NCBI GenBank assembly: GCA_025602905.1
Contig: JAHLKI010000017.1
Coordinates: 62,001-126,000 of the forward strand
Direction: 5' to 3'
Source of the DNA: Phlyctochytrium arcticum
Taxonomy: Eukaryota > Chytridiomycota > Chytridiomycetes > Chytridiales > Chytridiaceae
Length of the DNA: 64,000 nucleotides
Positions 21,935 through 37,866 of this stretch are shown here, piece by piece (position 1 is the stretch's first letter; every line of letters begins with the position of its first letter). The notes beneath the pieces were generated by a model. That model was given only the letters and a program-made list of their open reading frames with translations. It was not told the DNA's origin and searched no databases. The translations under genes were made by a program, and so were the position numbers.

Positions 21935-22628
21935 TCAGCCTATGACATTATTATGGAAAACTCCCTCGTTCGATGGTGCCTTCATGTTTATGTAAAGAAA
22001 GGAAAACGGCCTTAGTGTCGCTTCTCTGACCTTTCCTTCAAACTCAGCATCCGATAAATGTGCTCGAAGTTCGGGGGTCATTTTCTTTAATTCAATGTCA
22101 GTTATTCTAAACAGAAGTTTGAAGGCGTTGTGTTGCCGACATTTGCTTGAACGCGTGAAAGGAACATATCAATGTAATTCCGGCCCATCTGTATTTAGTT
22201 ACTAAACTGTCTAGAGCAGCACCATATTCTTTGCGATACTTTGCTTGGGAACCATAGTCGTCGATAAGGAGAAGTAATGTATCATTGACATCCTCTTCGA
22301 AACATTCTCGTTGTTTTGTGACAATTGTGTCAAGGATGTCATTCGATATGCTTGATTTCATGATCAGTTTGTCTGGGAACCGTAGAGACAACGCCTTCCA
22401 CTTCTCATCTGTTCCTACATTAGGGCTGATGACGATTGTCTTTGCATAGATCGGTATCAATTTCTCTGCTAAAAAAGTCTGTAATGTTGTCTTGCCAGAG
22501 CGAACGTTGCCAATGATCGAGATGTTGCTGAACATCTCTGGTAACCCAGTCCCGCGACTTTTGTCCCTGGGGTGACGTTGCAAACCTTTAGGTATCTTTA
22601 TAGGTTCAACCTTCCAAGTTTGTGACAT
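21935..22628 (-). pseudogene. Polinton/NCLDV-type DNA-packaging ATPase, one frameshift
   Basis: FtsK-HerA/A32-like ATPase that pumps genome into capsids. ATG 22626-22628. Walker A is IIGNVRSGKTTL (about residue 40), Walker B is LLLLIDDYG (about 120), and a sensor region ITLICSFHAF follows. The first frame stops at 22107, but shifting one base near 22130 gives FKLLFRITDIELKKMTPELR and a further 60 residues to a stop at 21935-21937. It is divergent from the penton-like gene with 46 bp between start codons, the same arrangement as at 44692/44758. Confidence 0.85.
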
Positions 22629-22674
22629 TTTTTCTATTCAATCCTTTAAAAGAAGAACTTGAAAAACTTATAAC

Positions 22675-23045
22675 ATGATCCATGAAATTATCCTGAATAG
22701 TTCATTCTCATCATCTCCTACTGAACCTACATGGATGTTCCCGAATCTAGATGTTCAGTGGTTTAAAATAAAGGAAGTTATTATTCCTAGTAGCAACATC
22801 TACACGGTTAATGATACAAACAACAAACTTGTTTTCTATGAGGACAACGGCTCAAAACGTACCGCATCCATTCCTCGTGGATACTATAATAGTGTAAACA
22901 TTGTACCAGCACTCAAGACAGCAATGGAAAATGTAGGTGATCAAGAGTATGATGTTACATTCGGCAACGTTACCAAAAAGTTGACAATTAACTCAACGGC
23001 TCCTTTTAAAAAATGCGGGCAATTCGTCCGTAACCCTATACTACT
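22675..23045 (+). CDS. Penton-like minor capsid protein, 3' truncated
   Basis: The N-terminal 125 residues fit a Polinton penton/minor capsid protein: MIHEIILNSSFSSSP, VQWFKIKEVIIPSSNIYTV, IPRGYYNSVNIVPALKTAM. The identification rests on position beside a packaging ATPase and on similarity in pattern to the fragment at 44428-44692 (ILFAES, IPSGNYNICNFASAVATSL). After about 23045 base composition changes to GC-rich DNA and the frame continues only 37 codons with no capsid character, so the gene is cut there. No major capsid gene is visible in the window. Confidence 0.65.
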
Positions 23046-23858
23046 ATACTCGAGTAAACCAAAATTCCACGGAGGTCAGAGTGGCTGGAATGCACGCGGT
23101 GTGCGCGCCCTGGATCCGGAGCCAACGGCCGCGCTGGAGCCGCCGCCCCAACGTTGACGGGGCTGCTGCCAAATTCCCAACGGAAACGAACGCTACGGGG
23201 CAACATCCAACCAAGAAACTTGGGCCAGAGATCCCACCCATCCTAGAGACGCTGGCACTAGCAACTTGAGGAGCAGGCGGGGCCTGGAACTCTCGATCGA
23301 GGCGGGCTGCTTTGGAGTTTGTCGCGGGGAAGGCATCGACAACTGACGGGCACAGACCGTGTGTGTCTGTTGTTCTATACCGTTGCATCAATAGAGCTCA
23401 CGGCTTTGCCTGCTCTTTGCATCCCACAGACTCTCTGCTGGCTGCGACAGAGTTCATTCGAGCAAAATCTCGCTGATCTCTCGCTCCTCTGACGTGGGAA
23501 GTTGGCGCTGGTGTGCAAATACTGTGATTTGGAAGGACTTTGAACCCATCACAACCTGATCTACAGCAAGGTAACGAAGACCTTATGGCCATTGTTCGAG
23601 TTCAGCATGAACTAACTGATGTTTTCCAAACAGAAATAGGTTGGATACACCCGTCACAGTCAGATACCAGGGACCCAAAGCCATAAACTTGTCAGCGGGA
23701 CAAAGGAGCATTCCTGTCAACTCACAAGCCCGGACTTGGAAAGTCGTCTTTTAAAGTCTAGTCAACGCACTGGCGGGGCAGGGGCGCTAGCACCTAAACA
23801 CGGTTGTTTTTACATCTCGCAAGAGAGTGTAAAATTACATTTTGCCTTCTTTGCCCAA

Positions 23859-28607
<4,749 letters not shown>

Positions 28608-29063
28608 AGAGAGAAAAAATCTTTCCCCATATGCGTGGGCAATTTAATATTACTACATACCAGTTCTCTCTTCTTGTTTACTTTTTTTTTACCGATTCTT
28701 GTTTTTCTTTGTTTTAACCTGTGTTCAGAGTTTTTTTTTCCTGATCTTGCTGTTCGTCTCTGGCTCTCCTTTTATTCTGTTCTCTGCGGTCCCTTGCCCG
28801 GTGATGATTGGGAAAAGCGGGGGAAAACGGGGGGAAAACCGGGGGAAAAGACTTGCGGACACGTGACGGCTTGCATCCGGTTGCATCCAGGCGAGCTTGA
28901 ATTTCCCACCGTCACGTTCCGTCCGACCAGATCTTCGCCAACGACCGATAGATCGTTCCTTAGATTCTATCCTCTCCCCACCTTCATTTCCTTGTTCGGT
29001 TTCGTGATTCTTTGCAAATCTTGGTGATCTGTCAGTCAAGATCCCTCAACATTCACGCGCGAG
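28608..29063. other. Intergenic, probable kinase 3' region
   Basis: No gene seen. T-rich for 150 bp after the kinase stop, which would suit a 3' UTR, followed by a purine-rich GGGGGAAAA run near 28820. Confidence 0.4.
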
Positions 29064-29640
29064 ATGAGTCTGTGGATAAGCAATATATGGGTAAGTGTAT
29101 TGGTCCCCAAAGTGTCAACCAGCCTGAGACTGACGGGTTGCTATTAAACAAAGGGGGCTTCATTATCGTCTCTTCCCCAAACTGACCCCATTCTTACCCA
29201 TCTCCCAACTGATGATGTCGCCAGGTCATGAGAAGTGACTGCTCTTGCCAGCGCCATGACCAAGGACCTGATTGCTTTGAGGCTGGAGTGTGCGAACAGA
29301 CTGGCGAGGTGAACGGAAATACTTCGGCAGTTGGGAACGATTATAGCGGGAGAAGAATGCGATGATAGAGAATGTGAGGGATGTGCTGGATCGTGAGGAG
29401 CGAGATCTGACAGACATTCAGTGTTCGTGGGAGGGATCGCACCTGTTGGAAGTTAAAGCTTGATGCATAATCAAAGTTTTTTATAGTGTTGGGTATATTC
29501 GCTTTGCCGTGGTGGAAGACGTTCTTCCTGGAACGAAGCGGGGAGATGGGGAGTTCCCGGACCTGGTTGGACGATATCAGGACGGACTTTTGCATAACCG
29601 CAAGTGGGTGAGGTATCCACAATCGAACTAAATCCTCCAA
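29064..29640 (+). other. Possible small spliced gene, unresolved
   Basis: Three coherent peptide stretches lie in order on the plus strand: ALASAMTKDLIALRLECANR (29240-29305), REKNAMIENVRDVLDREERD (29345-29420), and LGIFALPWWKTFFLERSGEM up to a stop near 29610. The first two would form a coiled coil. Candidate GT-AG introns lie between them (GTAAGT at 29091; TATAG at 29345; TTATAG near 29485), but the phases do not all close, so it may be a broken or mis-sequenced gene. I do not recognise the family. Confidence 0.3.
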
Positions 29641-29782
29641 CTGGCTAGACTACGAGAGACAACCGATGATGAAAGAGAGGACTGTGTGCTCAAGTTCAGA
29701 CAGAAATTTCTCCTGCTTGCTGAAACCAGTGCAGCCAGTGTAGAACCAATGTATCGTGCATACCAGAGGGCGTTGCGGGAAA

Positions 29783-29839
29783 GCATGGACCATACGCAGT
29801 CAGGATGTTAGTAGAATTACAGGGCAGTATGGTCCATGC
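29783..29839. repeat. Hairpin with 12-bp stem
   Basis: GCATGGACCATA (29783-29794) and TATGGTCCATGC (29828-29839) are exact reverse complements 33 bases apart. GTTAGTAG follows each arm region. The surrounding 29.65-30.5 kb shows no gene. Confidence 0.5.
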
Positions 29840-30529
29840 ATCCGCGTAATGTTAGTAGTAGGGAAATTTAATTATAATGATTGGATTGTTTGAGAGTAAG
29901 CGATGTATGAGATTAGTTTTCCCTGAACGTGAACGGAGTGAAAAAAAAACTATTATGCTAGTTGTCAAGCCCCATCCTTGTAGTTCCATATGTTCGTCAA
30001 AAGCACGTTAGATAGTGTGAGAAAATTCACCACAACTATCGAAACGATGTGCAAATGGCGAGGATGTATTGTTGTGATTGACTAATATAATTGTTACATA
30101 CATTGTTTTCCTTCTGTAGCCATTTTGTTGGTCTATTGTTGCTGAGATTCTCACCCTGTTCACCAACGGGTGGACATGTCCCTTGTTCTTTAATTGTCAA
30201 GGGAGTGTGGTATCCTTCGCGCGAATTGATGGTCTCAGCTACATCCCTTCTTGCTTTTGATTCGTAGAATAGTCCATTCGTTGTGGTGAATGCAAGAAGA
30301 GGGTAGGTATGAGTGGGGGATACCGATGGGAACTCCTTTTATGTAGCTGGCACAAGACATGTCGATACAGAAGGGAGGGGCCCGCCCACGGCTCAGCTTC
30401 TGCCAATCTATCGAGATAGATGCTGTAAACCACCCCTTTTTGAGCGGTGCTTCGAACGCCCGTGTGTTTTCATAACGCTTTTGCCGTAACAGGCTGGAAT
30501 GTAGACCAGTGCTGCTAAATAATGACATG

Positions 30530-31439
30530 TTACTGCGCATCAGGAGGAGTAGCCAAAAGAGAGTCCAGCTCCTCTTTCGCGCGGTTCTTGGCCGCCACCG
30601 TCAAATCCTTCATCAACACCGTCATAATTTTCTAGTAGCCATAAACCGCATTCAGATAAAAAAACACAGACATCAATTTCAAAAAGAAAAAATGGATCAC
30701 AACATACCCGGATCTTGGAGTCAATTTTGGCGATGGCTTCGACGTACCCGGGACTTTTTCGGGCTTCAATGGATTCGATAAACTTGGCGTAGGCGAGTGT
30801 TAGTACTTCAAAGAGAGCTAGGACCGTTTGGACGTGATCTATCTCGAAGGGCTGGGTAGGGAGTAAACAAAAGAGTTAGACAGTCAAATTTTCGTTGTGA
30901 GCTTTCAATACGTACTACGTGGGGGGTATCAAGGTAGGTGTAAACACCTTCTTGGGATAAATTTGAGACTTGATCCGCTGATAGGCCGCCCCGTGGTATT
31001 CGTCCTGACAGGATTCGTTTCTGTATTCAAATATTCGAGACATCAGAATCCAAATGAAGGCAACGAATGGCACCATTTTTTTTACCATTTTCTTGCGCGA
31101 AGTGGTATCGCTACTCTCATACTCGACCACCAGCACATTGAACGCCTTGACAAAATCGATCGCGTTGGGTATACTCAGTATCGTGCCGATACTATACCCC
31201 AGATGAAACCACTTGGTGACTCGCCGCTGTAGCTTGAGTTTATCGTCGTGCATGGCGGCCAGGATAGCATTGCTGATCAGGACGGTATTCATAAAGTGGG
31301 ACTGGCCCTCGTAGAGGCGGATAAAGTAGTGGAAGGTTGCGAGACGAGAGCGGACAAAGTTGCGGATTGTTTCGGGTGAGACGCCGGCTGTTAGGCCTTC
31401 GAAGGCGGGAAGCACTTCTTGGGGTTCGTGAGGTTCCAT
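30530..31439 (-). CDS. Conserved-looking 245-residue protein of unknown function, three exons
   Basis: Not recognised. Exon 1 30948-31439 (ATG at the top), exon 2 30708-30851, exon 3 30530-30631, with introns of 96 and 76 bp; all joins are in phase 0. The first junction uses GTGTTT...CCAG, the second GTATGT...CTAG. The product is helical: VSPETIRNFVRSRLATFHYF, FMNTVLISNAILAAMHDDKL, KMVPFVAFIWILMSRIFEYR (possibly membrane-associated), then in exon 2 FEIDHVQTVLALFEVLTLAY and in exon 3 LTVAAKNRAKEELDSLL. The clean reading across three exons, in frames that are open only where needed, argues for a real host gene. Confidence 0.7.
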
Positions 31440-32007
31440 TTTGTGTTTGGTTCGTGGTAAGTGTTGTGCTGAATTATGATGCGCAACTTGCGGAGTCTCG
31501 GCGGAGTCTCGATTTTGGCGTGACCACTCTCGAAATGAATGCTCGAGAAACGGTGGATCATGGACGGTGGTCTCTGAGATGGAGCACGAATTCCAGCCGT
31601 TGCCAGAACTCTACCTTCCTACCCAAGAGTGCGAACGTTTACTTACTCCACAGCGCTCTATCCGACGGACTTCTCCAGAAAACTCAACGCGACGAGAGAG
31701 TGAACAGACTAATTTATGGTAGACGTACATGCCGTCAATCAACATTTTACAACATTGCAGATCAAAATATATGAAGATACAACGAGACGATCCATGCCAA
31801 CCCTTCCCTACGTCGAATGCAATAATGAATCCTCACAGCAGCTATAGCAAGAATCTTTCATGTCTTGCCATCAACGATGCTGCTCTTCTACGATGTATGT
31901 CTAAATGTGAACTAAATTAAAACCTCTGGCAACGGGAAAGTCACAGATCATACCATCACCCAATGGGAATGCAATATGTTGCCCATGTCCTGTTTTACTG
32001 CAGCGTA
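31440..32007. other. Intergenic, nothing recognised
   Basis: The first 100 bp should hold the promoter of the 30530-31439 gene. A short tandem CGGAGTCT pair occurs near 31490-31510. No protein-like frame seen. Confidence 0.4.
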
Positions 32008-32190
32008 CCGAACTTCCACCTTTCCTCCACTCTTGAACGATTGCAATCGTTTCTAAGAATCGGCGGAAGGGTCCTAAAAGAACATATCAGCAACTGGTGA
32101 GCATCTTGATCACACAAAAGTACCGTCACTCTGAATTTGCATATTGGCCCTGATATTATGGAGTGCTTCGTGGTAATTGGGTGCTCCTCA
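32008..32190 (-). repeat. Duplicated 3' end of the ART-like gene, copy A
   Basis: About 170 bp matching 32607-32785. Read on the minus strand, it encodes IISGPICKFRVTVLLCDQ and AHQLLICS, the same peptide as in copy B with conservative changes. Confidence 0.7.
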
Positions 32191-32520
32191 ATTGAATGTA
32201 GTCCAGTGCTTGTTCTTGGGATTCGCCATGTGGTGTGCAGCCGCGGAAACGGCGTACTGTATGTCAGGTCGGGTGCAGGTTGCCAAATACATCAGTGCGC
32301 CCACTACTTGTCGGTATGGCACATCCTTCTGGCGGTCTTCTTCACCATCAACATTCTTGTTGACATTCTTCTTAGTATCCTGCTTGACGTCTGATGTTGG
32401 CGTGTCGTGGGTTGCTCGAGCTCGGACGTCGGGGCAGTATTTTTCCAATATGTTAGCCATGTCCTCCGGGGGAGTAATGGGAGACTGCCGAGCGGGAGCC
32501 TTCTTTCTTGTCTTTACCAT
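32188..32520 (-). pseudogene. Ty1/copia reverse transcriptase fragment
   Basis: The frame contains PYRQVVGALMYLATCTRPDI and YAVSAAAHHMANPKNKHW, a highly typical stretch from the end of copia-type reverse transcriptase just before the RNase H. Only about 110 codons survive, with no active-site YVDD box. It lies between two direct copies of a host-like 3' exon. Confidence 0.8.
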
Positions 32521-32606
32521 GTCGTGTTCGATCTGATCTTTCTGACTTGCTGCACACTCTTACAGATCTCCAGATCTTGGTTGATCTTGGTGTGATGCGT
32601 ACTGAA

Positions 32607-32785
32607 TGTCCACATTTCCTCTATTCTTGTACGGTTCCAATCGTTGATAAGCATTGGCTGAACGGTCCTGAACATATCAGCAACTGGTGAGCACCTTGAT
32701 CACACAAAAGTACCGTCACTCTGAATCTGCAAATTGGCCCTGATATCAAGGTTCTTCTGGGTAATTGGATGCTCGAGTTCTGTAT
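32607..32785 (-). repeat. Duplicated 3' end of the ART-like gene, copy B
   Basis: The copy that is in continuity with the ART-like reading frame. ACATATCAGCAACTGGTGAG and TTGATCACACAAAAGTACCG are identical to copy A. Confidence 0.7.
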
Positions 32786-33514
32786 TGAAGTTGTACACGC
32801 AAAACTAAGAACCTCATCAATGACAAGCTCAAATGTATCAAACGATTTATACTCCTCACCTTCTTCCAGTCATCAGATGGCTCATGCCATTCGTAGAGTG
32901 AATGAGCTTTCAGAATCGAATTCGGTATTTCGATTAAAATCACTGCGACTGCTGACCCTGAGAATTCCGCCTTCACCATCGCATATTTATATGGGAAAGC
33001 CAATTTTGTTGACGTATAGAAGCCACCCTTTGTGGCGAATTCCGAATTATCTCCACAGCGGGAGAGTTTAAAGCCTTCTTGTAGAGATGTAACATTGGAT
33101 GCCGGGGTTGCATGTATAAGGAGTAGTTTATCTTCGGAAAAGCAGATTTTGGTTCGATTTTCTATCAGTACCGCCAACTGCGAATGTGAGATATGTTCCT
33201 GCGTGAATGACTTCACATATGTTGCAGCTGCTGATGAAGCTTCGATAGAATTGCGGTATTTGTTCCTGGAGAAAGTCCCGCCCCACGTTATTGATACTGC
33301 GAGTGATGGAAACTTTGCCTGTGCCGCGTGCTTTGGCAGGTGGGAGTTGAATTGTGGAAAATTGTCGGTCTATGTGTTGGCAGACGTTTCTGAACATCTG
33401 TTGCACCTTGTCTTCAATAAAGTCCTGAAGTTCGTCTCGAAGCTCTTGAATGACTTTGACGGTGTGCTTCCACTCGCGGAGGGGGCCGAGTGGGTCACTT
33501 CGACGAGGTTGCAT
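32621..33514 (-). pseudogene. ADP-ribosyltransferase-like (DUF3990-like) gene, two frameshifts
   Basis: Three frames follow each other: 33128-33514 (MQPRRSDPLGPLREWKHTVK...), 32860-33230 and 32621-32860. The middle one has LLLIHATP and TKGGFYTSTKLAFPYKYAM, the H and Y elements of ART-like folds. The last, after a one-base shift near 32860, has FELVIDEVLSFACTTSI, LISGPICRFRV and AHQLLICS, matching the order GPI...QLxICS recalled for DUF3990-type proteins. The stop is at 32621. The catalytic role is inferred by pattern, not shown. The 3' quarter is duplicated at 32008-32190. Confidence 0.45.
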
Positions 33515-34082
33515 CGTAAACGGTGCTGACGGCGACTGCGAGTTCTGATCAACTGCGAGAAAAAGTTATCGACGCGTGAGTTTCTTGCAGATCTCTGGGC
33601 TGCCATTGGCGGTGTGAGTGTGTGTGAGAGAGAAGAGAGTAAAAGTATGTTTTGAGGGAAAGATTGAGTATGAGATGGAGAACGCGGATGGCGACAATCT
33701 CGCGCCCTTTATGTTTTGTTTTAGTTCTAGTTGTTCTAGTCACTTCTCCATCGCATTTTGTTTTAGTTCACACATGGCATATCTCTCGCATGATTGGCCC
33801 GTCACACTACACTTTGCGAAACTTTGGTAGCAATGGAAGCGTTGATACTTGTCAAATCTGTTGTTCGAGTTTTAGGTAGTATGGTGAGAGGTCTGGTGTA
33901 TTTGCAATGAGGTAAACTGGTCAGACGGGTCGGTGTAAAGGGGAGTGTGAGGAAGATCTCATATACAAGCTTTATATACAGAAGGAAGGTAGAAGAGCAT
34001 TAAATTACAATGTGAAAAGATGCTGGTGAGAGCATCATCAGGAATCAGTGATAGTAGAAAAGAGTACGGGTGGGGCGTCGAG
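33515..34082. other. Intergenic, nothing firm
   Basis: A possible short first exon (ATG at 33606, MAAQRSARNSRVDNFFSQ) precedes the ART-like gene but has no good donor. The rest is T-rich upstream DNA; the 3' end of the F-box gene begins at 34083. Confidence 0.3.
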
Positions 34083-35080
34083 TCAGAGAGATCCATCATC
34101 CTCACTGAGACCGCCATCCTCACTGAGGCCACCATTGTCATAATATCCCATGCCAATTCCATTTGCGGCCAACATGTCCATCATAGCATCATTCCATCCC
34201 GGCGAGTCCATAGGGTCCCCATAATCCCCATAATCCACCATATCCAGGTGCTCATCATAGTCCATCTCGTAATACTCTGAATCGTACTCGCTAGAGTTGT
34301 CTGATTCTTCGTTGACAATGTAGATAATGTCCATATTTGGCGGCTTCCGGTCCACTATATCTGGCATCATCTCGGGATCGATAGAGTAGCAATTGGTCAA
34401 GTCTAGAAACGTCAGGTTTTTGGCCTTGCCCACAATATGGGCAACGGCGCGGATGGTAATGTTGGTTTCGCAGAGGCTCATTTCCTCGAGTTTGGGGCAA
34501 GAGTCCAGAATCTCAATGATTGACAAGTCACTGACATAAACGAGACATTTGACGTCCAAGCGGCGGAGTTTGGTGCAGTGAGCCGCGACAGCGAGCATGC
34601 CAGTATCCGTGATTTTATCACACTCTGACAGGTTGAGTACTTCTACATTTGGACATTTTTCGGCAATAGCAACGATGCCCTTATCGCGTAGTGCGGCACA
34701 TCCTTCCAGTTCAAACTCTTTTCTATTTAGGACAGGGTCAACAAGCTGCTTCCGAACCATCAGTCAGATTGGACTCACATATTGGGACATACGTCCACCA
34801 GTGACGCTATTATGTCAGAGTCGATATGATCCCATCTTGGCCAAAATGTGTCCAGCAAGTCCCATACTTGCACGAAGGTCCCCAACTCGGGAGTTTTCGT
34901 CAACTGCTCCATAAACGACCGAAGGTTTGGCATTGATCGAAATTTCGGCTTGTAATACAGGATTGGCCGCACCATGATTCGCCAGGAGTGGCAGACATGG
35001 GCAGCGTTGACGAGTGTTGCTTGGTCGGGGACTTGCCGGAGTATCTCTACAATCAACTCGGCAGGAAACTGTTCTATCAT
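34083..35080 (-). CDS. F-box / leucine-rich-repeat protein, two exons
   Basis: Substrate receptor of an SCF ubiquitin ligase by family (AMN1/GRR1-like). ATG 35078-35080 (MIEQFPAELIVEILRQVPDQ); exon 1 34793-35080, a 47-bp intron GTATGT...GCAG, exon 2 34083-34745; about 316 residues. F-box: FPAELIVEILRQVPDQATLV, VCHSWRIMVRPILYY. LRRs: NVEVLNLSECDKITD, KLRRLDVKCLVYVSD, KLEEMSLCETNIT, NLTFLDLTNCYSID. The C-terminus is acidic with a near-exact GLSEDGGLSEDD repeat. An alternative donor four codons later (AT|GTGAGT) does not keep the frame. A GTG-initiated extension of five codons is less likely. Confidence 0.8.
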
Positions 35081-35087
35081 TGCTGTC

Positions 35088-35146
35088 TTGCCCACCCGGG
35101 GGGCGTCACCGAGAGCTCAAAATTGGCACAGATTGTTCAAGGATAG
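35088..35146 (+). repeat. 59-bp direct repeat shared with the Crypton 5' end
   Basis: TTGCCCACCCGGGGGGCGTC onward matches 36003-36060 with about six changes, through GATTGTTCAAGGATAG. It lies eight bases upstream of the F-box ATG. In plus translation both copies read GASPKAQDWHGLFKDS or a close variant, so the conserved frame suggests a scrap of Crypton-type coding sequence. Confidence 0.65.
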
Positions 35147-35468
35147 TGTCGACGAGACTGCACGTCTAGCTCGTTTCCCAGGTACCAGGTCGCTTGGTAT
35201 CATAGAAGGTGGAATGTCGAGGAAGGGTTTCGTCGTTGGACGTTGGTGGACGTTGCGGCATGCCTTTGCCAAAACGTCGAAACTTGAAATCGCGCTTGAC
35301 TCATGCGGCTGGTGTCTTCATTTGTCGGAGTTTGACTGTCTGAGTCGGAGTGCTGGTGGTGGGAGTGTCTCCAGAGTGTCTCCGGCTGAGGCTCAAAGAG
35401 ATTTCGTAGAAATAGTCTGGTCCGTCCACCGTCCACCCTCCCCGCGATTCTGACAGGGAACAGCAATC

Positions 35469-35733
35469 ATGAATCCTGAAGTCAACACCACCAACCAAAC
35501 CACCCCCGCCTCGTCCACTGTCCCCACACCCCCAAAGGACATCAGGAAGCTCATTGCCGCGGTCAAGAGGTACATGCACAATCTTCCACCGCGCGACGCA
35601 CCTGTAGCGGCACACATGGCACATTACGAAAATGCCTTGGCGAACGGACTTTTTACAGTCCGAGTCAGCAAGTAAGAGCATTTTTCTCATCTGTTTTGAC
35701 GGAAAGCTCACTCAAAGATACCAGGAGACGTAG
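35469..35733 (+). CDS. Small protein of unknown function, two exons
   Basis: Not recognised. Exon 1 35469-35671, a 46-bp intron GTAAGA...AAAG, exon 2 35718-35733; 72 residues ending in TVRVSKYQET. Features: Thr/Pro-rich N-terminus, then a helical KDIRKLIAAVKRYMHNLPPR and HMAHYENALANGLF. The good donor and acceptor and the compact domain favour a real gene, perhaps a small complex subunit. It lies between the F-box gene and the Crypton. Confidence 0.5.
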
Positions 35734-36069
35734 ACGGCGGGCGTCCTGATGATTCTTCGCGAGGCACGACTCATGATGCCACTGGGACCTTGGGCTGGCC
35801 AAGACTTTTGTGGAGCTGGCAGAACACTTCTGCATCCTCACCGCAATAGTGTTTTGCCACTCCCGCTCCTCAACGCAGTGGTCAATATATTTTCTTGTTC
35901 GGCTCAAGCCCGCCAAGTCATAATTGTCGAGCTTGTGTAGATTAATGAGCAAAGTTCCTCCTGTCAAATACCAACTTTCATTTCATTGCTTCTAGTCAAA
36001 GTTTGCCCGCCCGGGGGCGTCACCGAAAGCTCAAGATTGGCACGGATTGTTCAAGGATAGTATGTTGTC
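35734..36069. other. Spacer before the Crypton
   Basis: No gene seen. It contains the second copy (36003-36060) of the 59-bp repeat. Confidence 0.4.
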
Positions 36070-37866
36070 GATGTCTTTAAGACTCAAACGGCATTGGGAC
36101 AGAATTCACACCCACATCCCCGCGGGAAGGCTTTGAACAGCCTGCTAGATTCTATCTCCCGTTCCCAGCATGTTACCGATCGGGTAAACTACAAAGAACG
36201 CGGACAGGGAACAATGTTGGACGGGTACTCCGAGGAGGAATTAGTCGATATCGTAGACCATAATTGGTCGTTGCCCAAGGCCCGGGGACTCAGGCACAAC
36301 ACCGATATTCTTCTTGGCCATCATACCCTCACTCGGGGTGAATCGCGTCGTGAGCATCAACTTGCTGATTTGTTTACGCTTGAGTTGAAGGACGAAGGGC
36401 CTTCCGAGTGCTTTGCCTTGATTGTCGTCATGAATAGAGGAAGAATGAACCAGCACAACAGAATTGAGTACGGGGGAGCTATGTGATCCAAGGACGTTCG
36501 CACCTGCGCCGTGGGCATCCTTTTTCTCTACTTATTCTACCGCCTTCATATGACCGATGAGCCATTCCCGGACACCAGCGAGCGGAGGACTTGGTATGAC
36601 ATACATCTGCTGAAGGGCAAGGATCGGATGAAGCCCATTTGCTACGATACCCAAGCGAATCCTGTCAGGCAAACGTTTGCAGCGTGTGGCATTGCGGCCA
36701 CCAAAGTAACGCACGCCATGAGAGGATCAGGGGCTCGTTTGGCGGAGGCCAACCATGCTGGCGAAGCAGCGATTAGGCAGGCCGGCCATTGGAACAATTC
36801 CAAGATGGAAGGATGCTATCTGACCGCACTTCCGCGCCCAGTTATGCGGGCCCTGTCCGGATTTGATGCCAAAGGTGGCTCCTTTTACATTCCAAGAGCC
36901 GGACTTGAACCCCCCCAATCTCTGCAAGACTTGATATTCCCAGATGCAGATGAAGCTCTGCGGGTGTTACAAGCCATGGATCCGAATAGTCCTCAGTGCC
37001 AGATCGCGGGGCAAGCTTTCATGAAGCTCCTCATTCATGCGCGCAAAGTTATCCTGCAAGACGCTGTTTTCTTGAAGGACCTCTATCCCAACAACGACCT
37101 TTGGAGCCACCAGATCTTCCAGTCTCCGGAATTTGCAAGCTATGCTTCCGCTCTGAAACAAAAGGTAAGTACGGAAGAGAGCCCCCTTGACAATGCTCTG
37201 GAGCGCGCGATGCCCCACTTGGCGACATTGGTGAAGAATGGCTTTGCGGCCGTGGGTGAGAACACGGAGGCCCTCAGGCTGGAGGTCAGAGGCCTGCAGG
37301 AGCGTCTTTTAGACTTTACCATGGGACGCGTACCAATGGTTTTCCAGACCATTCCGCAATCCCACCCCCAAGCTCATCCGCAAGCCCAACTTCTCCCTGC
37401 CCGCACTCCGACCAGTCCCGCTGCTGATCAACTCGCTCCAACTGAAGCTCAACCGATCTCATTAACTGCGGGCTCCACTTCCACCCCATCCTCTTCTTCC
37501 GCAACCACCCAAGGTTCCTCCAACGGCATCACCTACACGGAGCCCTCAGTCATGCCACTTACGATGCCCAAGTACAAGCTGAGTCGTACATTGACAACTA
37601 TTCCGGATCTTTGGCGAGAGTACACGTGTGGAATAGGTGCAAGCCCATCTGTTCTCTGGCTGGAAGGAAAGTACGGCACCAAATGGAGGGCCGATGATGC
37701 CAAATTTTACAGCCGCCGTCTCTTTTTCTACAGGCGGGTTAAGGAAGAGGCGAGAACGCGAAGAATCCCCCCACACGCCGCAGCCCAAGTGTTGGATCGC
37801 AGACGCATTGCGCTCGGGAAGAGTTTGGATGGCTTCACAAAATATCTCAAACAAGTAGCAGTTTGA
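36070..37866 (+). pseudogene. Crypton tyrosine recombinase with GCR1_C domain, one in-frame TGA
   Basis: Cryptons move by a DUF3504-type tyrosine recombinase. Open from about 36070 (DVFKTQTALGQNS) to TGA at 36484-36486, then continues in the same frame to 37866. Catalytic parts: GLRHNTDILLGHHTLTRGES with the first Arg, HAMRGSGARLAEA (HxxR), RQAGHWNNSKMEGCYL (H/W and terminal Tyr). After a Pro/Thr/Ser linker, residues 37560-37860 form a GCR1_C DNA-binding domain (ITTIPDLWREYT-like opening, WLEGKYGTKWRA, RRLFFYRRV). The stop reads ATG-TGA-TCC where related proteins have M-R-x-K-D-V-R, so a CGA to TGA change is likely. No start ATG with a convincing N-terminus was found. Confidence 0.85.

Noticed and set aside
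23046..23700. Further capsid genes downstream of the penton-like fragment
   Set aside because: Composition shifts to GC-rich and no capsid-like pattern appears; the frame at 23044-23391 (minus) is not recognisable.
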